DNA from: Anaerolinea sp.
GTDB taxonomy: Bacteria; Chloroflexota; Anaerolineae; Anaerolineales; Anaerolineaceae
NCBI GenBank assembly: GCA_013824865.1
Contig: PNON01000002.1
Coordinates: 1 to 64,000 of the forward strand
Direction: 5' to 3'
DNA length: 64,000 nt
Shown: positions 59,081-64,000 of the stretch, piece after piece
Layout of the letters: the number at the start of each line of letters is the position of its first letter
Position numbering within the stretch: the stretch's first letter is position 1
Position numbers and translations under genes: made by a program
The notes under the pieces: generated by a model
Told to the model about the DNA's origin: nothing
Database searches by the model: none
The model's input: the letters and a program-made list of their open reading frames with translations, nothing else

Positions 59081-61978
59081 CTATTCGCAAGGAATTTCCG
59101 CACAACCATGCAGGTGCTTCTTCAGGTACTGACCGGTATAGCTGTGGTCATTTCGGCAGAGTTCCTCAGGCGTACCAGTGGCCACCACCTCGCCACCGCG
59201 ATGACCGCCTTCAGGTCCCAGATCAATAATGAAGTCCGCCACTTTGATGATATCCAGGTTGTGTTCTATGATTACCACGCTATTACCTGCATCTACTAAC
59301 CGTTGAAGAACCTCGATCAATTTATGCACATCCGCGGCGTGCAGCCCAACAGAAGGTTCATCCAACACATAAATGGTCCGTCCTGTTGCCCGGCGCGAAA
59401 GCTCTTTGGCCAGCTTAACACGCTGCGCTTCGCCACCAGAAAGGGTGGTTGCTGGCTGTCCAATGCGAATATATCCCAGCCCCACTTCCTGCAGCAGACG
59501 CAGCTTGTTGACAATGGAAGGAAAATTGGTGAACATCTCCATCCCGGCTTCCACTGTGGAATCCAGTATGTCCGCAATGGATAGCCCCTTGAAGTGCACC
59601 TGCAATGTTTCGCGGTTGAAGCGCGCGCCATGACACACATCGCATGGCACGTAGACATCCGGCATGAACTGCATCTCAATGCGCAACTGACCCTGTCCCT
59701 GGCAAGCCTCACAGCGTCCGCCATGGACATTAAATGAGAACCGGCCGGCCGTATAACCGCGCATCCTGCTTTCTGGCAATCCTGCAAACAACGAGCGGAT
59801 CTCATCGAATAAGCCCGAGTATGTCCCCGGGTTTGAACGTGGTGTGCGGCCGATGGGGGATTGGTCTATGCTGATGATCTTATCCAGCCGGTCGAGACCC
59901 TCGATGCGGTCATACTCACCCGGCTGGGTATGCGCACCATTCAATTCGCGCGCCAGAGCGCTGTAGAGCACATCCACCATCAATGTGGACTTACCTGAGC
60001 CGGATACCCCGGTAATACAGACCAGCTTGCCCAGTGGGATTTCCACGTTCAAGTTTTTCAGGTTATTGGATCGCGCGCCAACCACAGTCAGCTTATTACC
60101 ATTGCCTGCCCGGCGTTTCTGCGGCATGGGAACACTCATTCTTCCAGATAGGTATGCGCCGGTTAGGGACTTCGGATGGGCCAGAATGTCATCCACCGTA
60201 CCTTCTGCAATCACTTCTCCGCCATGCACCCCGGCTGCCGGTCCCAGGTCAATGATCCAGTCCGCGCTGCGGATGGTTTCATCATCATGCTCCACCACCA
60301 GTACGGTATTGCCCAGGTCACGCAACCCTTTCAGCGTCTCCAACAGGCGGCCGTTATCCCGCGGGTGTAAGCCAATGGATGGCTCATCCAATACGTAGAG
60401 CACCCCCATCAAGTGCGAACCGATCTGTGTAGCCAGGCGGATGCGCTGAGCTTCGCCGCCAGATAATGATCCCGCTGGGCGCCGCAGGGTAAGGTAATCC
60501 AACCCCACATTCACCAGAAAACCCAAGCGAGAGTCTATTTCCTTTAATATTCTTTCAGAGATCAGCTTTTGCCGGTCAGAAAGTGCTGAACCCCCTGCCA
60601 GCCCGCGCACCCATTCAAGTGTCTCATTAACCGGCCAATTCGTTACCTGCAGGATGTTGCTGCCATTCACTGTTACTGCAAGCGCTTCCGGCCGTAGACG
60701 GTTGCCGCCACAGGCTGGACAAGGTTTATTAGACATGAATTCGGAGATCTTATTACGGATGTACTCCGATTGCGTTTCCCGGTAACGGCGCATCAGGTTG
60801 CCCACGACGCCTTCAAAAGTAGTCTTGAAGCTGGATTGACGATCCTCGCGCTGGTAGTTGATGGAAACTTCCTCCCCATTGGTTCCATAGAGGAGCAGGT
60901 TTATCTTTTCCTCAGGAAGGTTCTTAACCGGGGCATTTAGATCAATGTGGTAATGACGTGCTACCGCTTCTATCGCCTGCCAGTAATACCCACCTTCAGG
61001 CCGGGGACCGCCCCACTCCATGGCCACGATGGCACCTTCATTGAACGAGCGTTCCCGATCAGGGATGAGCAGCCCTGGGTCGATCTCTTGCTTGCTGCCT
61101 AGCCCCTGACATTCGGGGCAGGCGCCATGCGGCGTGTTGAAGGAAAAGGTACGCGGTTCGATTTCTGGCAGTGAGAAGCCGTGCTCCGGGCAGGCCAGGT
61201 GTTCCGAAAACATGTGGTCTATCGGTGGTTCAGCTGATAAATTTTGCACGGTCAGGTAGCCTTCGCCCACTTTGAGCGCAGTCTCCACAGAGTCAGTCAG
61301 TCGCGAGAGCGCGGATTTTCGCTCATCGGGGTCTTCCGATTGGCTGACCACGATGCGGTCGACCACAGCTTCGATAGTGTGGGTCTTGTAGCGGTCCAGA
61401 TTGATCTCATCATCCAGCGAAAAGACATCCCCATCCACACGCACCCGTGTGAAACCAGCCTTGCTGATCTCTTCAAACACATTCTGATAGGTGCCTTTCC
61501 GGCCGCGAATGATGGGGGCCAGGATTAATAGCTTGGCGCCTTCCGGTAGTTTTGCGATCGTGTCCACAATCTCCTGCGCGCTTTGCCTGACGACTTCCCG
61601 CCCGCACACCGTGCAGTGAGGGATGCCAATGCGGGCAAACAGCAAGCGCAGATAATCGTAGATCTCCGTGACTGTTCCAACCGTGGAGCGCGGGTTATGG
61701 GATGTGGCTTTCTGGTCGATGGATACTGCAGGGGATAGCCCGTCAATGTAATCCACATCAGGTTTATCCATCTGACCGAGGAACTGGCGGGCATACGCAG
61801 ATAGAGATTCCACATAGCGGCGCTGCCCTTCCGCGAAGATGGTATCGAATGCCAGGGATGACTTTCCGGAACCTGACAGCCCGGTGATGACAACGAATTT
61901 ATCCCGTGGGATTTCCACGGTGATGTTTTTTAAATTGTGCTGGCGAGCGCCAACCACACGGATGACATTTTGACTCAT
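59081..61978 (-). CDS. uvrA: UvrABC excinuclease subunit A
   Basis: The 965-residue damage-sensing ABC ATPase of nucleotide excision repair. Both ATPase halves are intact: Walker [20 protein letters not shown] and [15 protein letters not shown], and signature LSGGEAQR twice. Zinc-finger CxxC pairs are present ([25 protein letters not shown]). It loads UvrB at lesions. The start ATG at 61978 is preceded by AGAGG, with a TATAAT about 35 bases upstream. No UvrB or UvrC is in the window. Confidence 0.96.
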   Translation of the reverse strand: MSQNVIRVVGARQHNLKNITVEIPRDKFVVITGLSGSGKSSLAFDTIFAEGQRRYVESLSAYARQFLGQMDKPDVDYIDGLSPAVSIDQKATSHNPRSTVGTVTEIYDYLRLLFARIGIPHCTVCGREVVRQSAQEIVDTIAKLPEGAKLLILAPIIRGRKGTYQNVFEEISKAGFTRVRVDGDVFSLDDEINLDRYKTHTIEAVVDRIVVSQSEDPDERKSALSRLTDSVETALKVGEGYLTVQNLSAEPPIDHMFSEHLACPEHGFSLPEIEPRTFSFNTPHGACPECQGLGSKQEIDPGLLIPDRERSFNEGAIVAMEWGGPRPEGGYYWQAIEAVARHYHIDLNAPVKNLPEEKINLLLYGTNGEEVSINYQREDRQSSFKTTFEGVVGNLMRRYRETQSEYIRNKISEFMSNKPCPACGGNRLRPEALAVTVNGSNILQVTNWPVNETLEWVRGLAGGSALSDRQKLISERILKEIDSRLGFLVNVGLDYLTLRRPAGSLSGGEAQRIRLATQIGSHLMGVLYVLDEPSIGLHPRDNGRLLETLKGLRDLGNTVLVVEHDDETIRSADWIIDLGPAAGVHGGEVIAEGTVDDILAHPKSLTGAYLSGRMSVPMPQKRRAGNGNKLTVVGARSNNLKNLNVEIPLGKLVCITGVSGSGKSTLMVDVLYSALARELNGAHTQPGEYDRIEGLDRLDKIISIDQSPIGRTPRSNPGTYSGLFDEIRSLFAGLPESRMRGYTAGRFSFNVHGGRCEACQGQGQLRIEMQFMPDVYVPCDVCHGARFNRETLQVHFKGLSIADILDSTVEAGMEMFTNFPSIVNKLRLLQEVGLGYIRIGQPATTLSGGEAQRVKLAKELSRRATGRTIYVLDEPSVGLHAADVHKLIEVLQRLVDAGNSVVIIEHNLDIIKVADFIIDLGPEGGHRGGEVVATGTPEELCRNDHSYTGQYLKKHLHGCAEIPCE

Positions 61979-62187
61979 ATATTAACCTCTGATTGAATTC
62001 TGAACAGGTAATTATACCGCGAGTAGAACTGGGTTATTTGGCCTTGTCAGACATGAGGCTTAGTGACGGGTATTGGCTGTTCGTATGCTATTATAGAACA
62101 ATTGTACTACTATTAATCATACTTTAGCAACCCCCATACTCCATTGGGGTTATAGGATTGGATCTATTTATTTTCGCTTGTAAATTA

Positions 62188-62215
62188 TTGACAAGGTATA
62201 TAATCATATTATCTT
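62188..62215 (+). promoter_or_regulatory. Promoter of the UMF1 transporter gene
   Basis: -35 TTGACA (62188-62193), a 16-base spacer and -10 TATCTT (62210-62215), then a GAGAGGA ribosome site (62226-62232) ahead of the ATG at 62243. Confidence 0.6.
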
Positions 62216-62242
62216 TTTTGAATCCGAGAGGAATTAAAGATC

Positions 62243-63538
62243 ATGGAAGAAAAAACTCACAAACGCGCTATCTGGGCCTGGACAATGTACGATTGGGCCA
62301 ATTCAGCTTTTGCAACAACCATCATGGCGGCTGTACTACCAATATACTTCTCCAGCGTAGCCCAAACCGCCGGTCTTACACCCGCAGAAGCCACAGCAAA
62401 ATGGGCTTTTACATCAGCCATTGCTGCCCTGCTGGCAGCGTTGGTCTCTCCAGTTCTTGGCGCCATGGCAGATTTCCGGGGCAGCAAGAAGCGATTCCTG
62501 ACCATTTTCATGGTAATTGGCGTGTCTGCCACCGCGTTGATGGTGGGCATTCGCGGCGGCAACTGGCAGTTGGCTTCCGTCCTGTTCATCTTCGGCCAAA
62601 TTGGCTTTGCTGGTTCCCTGGTGTATTATGATGCCCTCCTTCCGCATGTAGCCACTGAAGATGAGATCGACATGGTCAGCAGTCGTGGTTTCGCCATGGG
62701 GTATATCGGTGGCGGCATCTTGCTGGCCATCAACCTGGTGATGATCATGTTTACCCCGGACAGCATGACCGAATTGATGACGCGCCTCAGCTTTGTAACA
62801 GTTGCGATTTGGTGGTTCCTGTTTACACTTCCTCTTTTGAAATATGTCTCCGAACCTGCCCGGCGGCTCCTGGCAGGTGAAGAAAATTTCAACCCGCTGC
62901 AGGCTGCATTTTCCCGCCTGGGAACCACTTTCCGCGACATTCGCAAATACCGCGACTTATCCATGTTCCTGCTCTCCTTCTGGATATACACTAACGGTAT
63001 CGGCACCATCATCATCATGGCCACAGCTTTCGGGAAAGAACTGGGCTTTAGCACGACTACCTTGATTGGAACACTTTTGATGGTGCAATTCCTGGCTGCC
63101 CCATTTGCCATTCTGTTTGGCAAACTGGCAGCAAAAATGGGTACCAAGAGAGCTATATATTTGAGCCTGTCCATCTATTCTGTCATTGCTATCCTGGGTT
63201 TCTTCATGTACCACGATTGGCAGTTCTGGATGTTAGGCGCACTGGTGGCAACCGTTCAGGGCGGTTCGCAAGCCCTCAGCCGCTCACTGATCGGTCGCAT
63301 GATGCCTAAAAGCAAGAGCGCTGAATTCTACAGTTTCTTCAGCGTTTTTGAAAAATTTGCCAGCATCCTCGGCCCGCTGCTCTTTGGGGTGGTATCCACA
63401 ATTGCTGGAGAAAGCCGATTAAGCATCATCTCGCTGATCGTGTTCTTTTCTCTGGGTATCGTCATCCTGACCCGGGTGAATGTGGATAAAGGCATCCAGA
63501 TTGCCCAGGCAGAGGAACTCGAATTGCACACCGTTTAA
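62243..63538 (+). CDS. MFS transporter of the UMF1 (Atg22-like) family
   Basis: The 431-residue protein has about twelve helices and begins WAWTMYDWANSAFATTIMAA, the diagnostic N-terminus of the UMF1/Atg22 group. FYSFFSVFEKFASILGP near the C-terminus is also family-typical. In yeast Atg22 exports amino acids from the vacuole; bacterial substrates are not established. A strong terminator follows. Confidence 0.9.
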   Translation: MEEKTHKRAIWAWTMYDWANSAFATTIMAAVLPIYFSSVAQTAGLTPAEATAKWAFTSAIAALLAALVSPVLGAMADFRGSKKRFLTIFMVIGVSATALMVGIRGGNWQLASVLFIFGQIGFAGSLVYYDALLPHVATEDEIDMVSSRGFAMGYIGGGILLAINLVMIMFTPDSMTELMTRLSFVTVAIWWFLFTLPLLKYVSEPARRLLAGEENFNPLQAAFSRLGTTFRDIRKYRDLSMFLLSFWIYTNGIGTIIIMATAFGKELGFSTTTLIGTLLMVQFLAAPFAILFGKLAAKMGTKRAIYLSLSIYSVIAILGFFMYHDWQFWMLGALVATVQGGSQALSRSLIGRMMPKSKSAEFYSFFSVFEKFASILGPLLFGVVSTIAGESRLSIISLIVFFSLGIVILTRVNVDKGIQIAQAEELELHTV

Positions 63539-63559
63539 CCTTTACCTCTACTTATAAAT

Positions 63560-63588
63560 AAAGGGGGAGGTTTTCAACCTCCCCCTTT
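63560..63588. terminator. Bidirectional terminator
   Basis: A 13-bp perfect stem (63560-63572 with 63576-63588; GGGGGAGGTT/AACCTCCCCC) has a 3-base loop and A/T runs on both sides. It serves both the UMF1 gene and the convergent epimerase gene. Confidence 0.88.
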
Positions 63589-63649
63589 ATTTCCCCTGTT
63601 ATAGTTTCAATATAAATTTCAATTTTCGATTATCAAATCTCCAGATACC

Positions 63650-64000
63650 TTACTTTATCACCTCATACAGTTCCAACAATACCCCGCCCGTCGCCTTGGG
63701 GTGTACAAACGCCATCTTGCGGCCTGGTTCCTCTATCGGCATCTCGTTGATCAGTCGGAAGCCTTTGGCTTTCAGGTCCGCCAACATGCCTTCAATATCA
63801 TCCGTCTCCAGGCACAGGTGATGAATTCCCTGACCTTTATCCACCAGGTACTTAGCCATAGTGGAATCTTCCGCGGTGGGGGCTACCAGCTCCACATCAC
63901 TTTCGCCCACCGGTAAAAAAGCAACTTTGGCTTTCTGGCGGGCAACATCCTCCACGTGGTGCAGGTGCATACCCAATCCTTCTGTCCAGAATGGGAGCGC
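63650..64000 (-). CDS. Methylmalonyl-CoA epimerase (5' end beyond the window)
   Basis: VOC/glyoxalase-fold enzyme that interconverts (S)- and (R)-methylmalonyl-CoA in propionate metabolism. The visible 116 C-terminal residues read in frame to the window edge (ALPFWTEGLGMHLHHVEDV, then VAFLPVGESDVEL). They include the metal-binding GIHHLCLETDDI and a terminal Glu in GGVLLELYEV. The Met at 63976 is internal, because conserved family sequence continues upstream of it. About 20 residues are missing. Confidence 0.88.
   Translation of the reverse strand, partial: ALPFWTEGLGMHLHHVEDVARQKAKVAFLPVGESDVELVAPTAEDSTMAKYLVDKGQGIHHLCLETDDIEGMLADLKAKGFRLINEMPIEEPGRKMAFVHPKATGGVLLELYEVIK

Overview
The window looks like a piece of a bacterial chromosome from the Chloroflexota, most likely class Anaerolineae. 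This is inferred from several secreted or membrane-anchored proteins with long Thr/Pro tails, a RodZ-like protein ending in a Thr-Pro-Thr stretch, housekeeping genes mixed with many small dispersed palindromic repeats, and several genes with a -10 box placed so close to the ATG that the mRNA would be leaderless. No rRNA, CRISPR array or phage structural gene was seen.

Layout. 1-0.44 kb: tRNA-Val(GAC) with its 3' half tandemly repeated behind it. 0.4-5.5 kb: thrC-thrB, a LysM lipoprotein and Nudix hydrolase, an MscS channel and a DUF554 protein. 5.5-7.4 kb: repeat-rich DNA around an IS5-like transposase-derived ORF. 7.4-15.6 kb: a defence island on the minus strand, in transcription order hsdM, a tyrosine (Y1/REP-associated) transposase with an in-frame TAG, hsdS, fic, hsdR and an Mrr-type endonuclease. 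15.8-20.8 kb: hom-folK-folP and a class A PBP homologue that has lost its catalytic residues. 21-26 kb: an aldo/keto reductase, a lactate permease, a BRO/DinD-like gene bracketed by 16-bp palindromes, and broken copies of the permease and DinD genes.

26-32.5 kb: a catabolic module (LacI regulator, ABC substrate-binding protein, two permeases, a GH172 enzyme and a GH32-like enzyme) lying between two broken copies of the permease gene. Predicted substrate: a fructan- or furanoside-type oligosaccharide. 32.9-40 kb: galE, a UvrD/PcrA helicase and a MacB/LolCDE-type ABC pair. 40-44 kb: a CDF metal exporter, the infC-rpmI-rplT operon with an AUC start for infC, a TrmH-type methyltransferase and a broken DUF711 gene. 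44-50 kb: surface or exported proteins (a Thr/Pro-rich membrane protein, a parvulin lipoprotein, a three-repeat secreted protein, a membrane phosphodiesterase) and an MFS exporter. 50-64 kb: tRNA-Lys(TTT), thioredoxin-S9 peptidase-murJ, a TM/Ig-like protein, rodZ-like-rimO, rplI, uvrA, a UMF1-type MFS protein and the end of a methylmalonyl-CoA epimerase gene.

How parts fit together. hom, thrB and thrC supply the route from aspartate semialdehyde to threonine from two loci. The hsd genes form a complete type I R-M system, but the transposase interrupts the M-S pair with 4-base overlaps on both sides, and fic and hsdR have their own promoter with three TGTATAC boxes. The most unusual items are this embedded transposase, the apparent PBP pseudoenzyme, the palindrome-bracketed DinD unit with a gene-less counterpart beside the defence island, the tRNA 3'-half repeats, and the non-canonical infC start with recurrent leaderless promoters.
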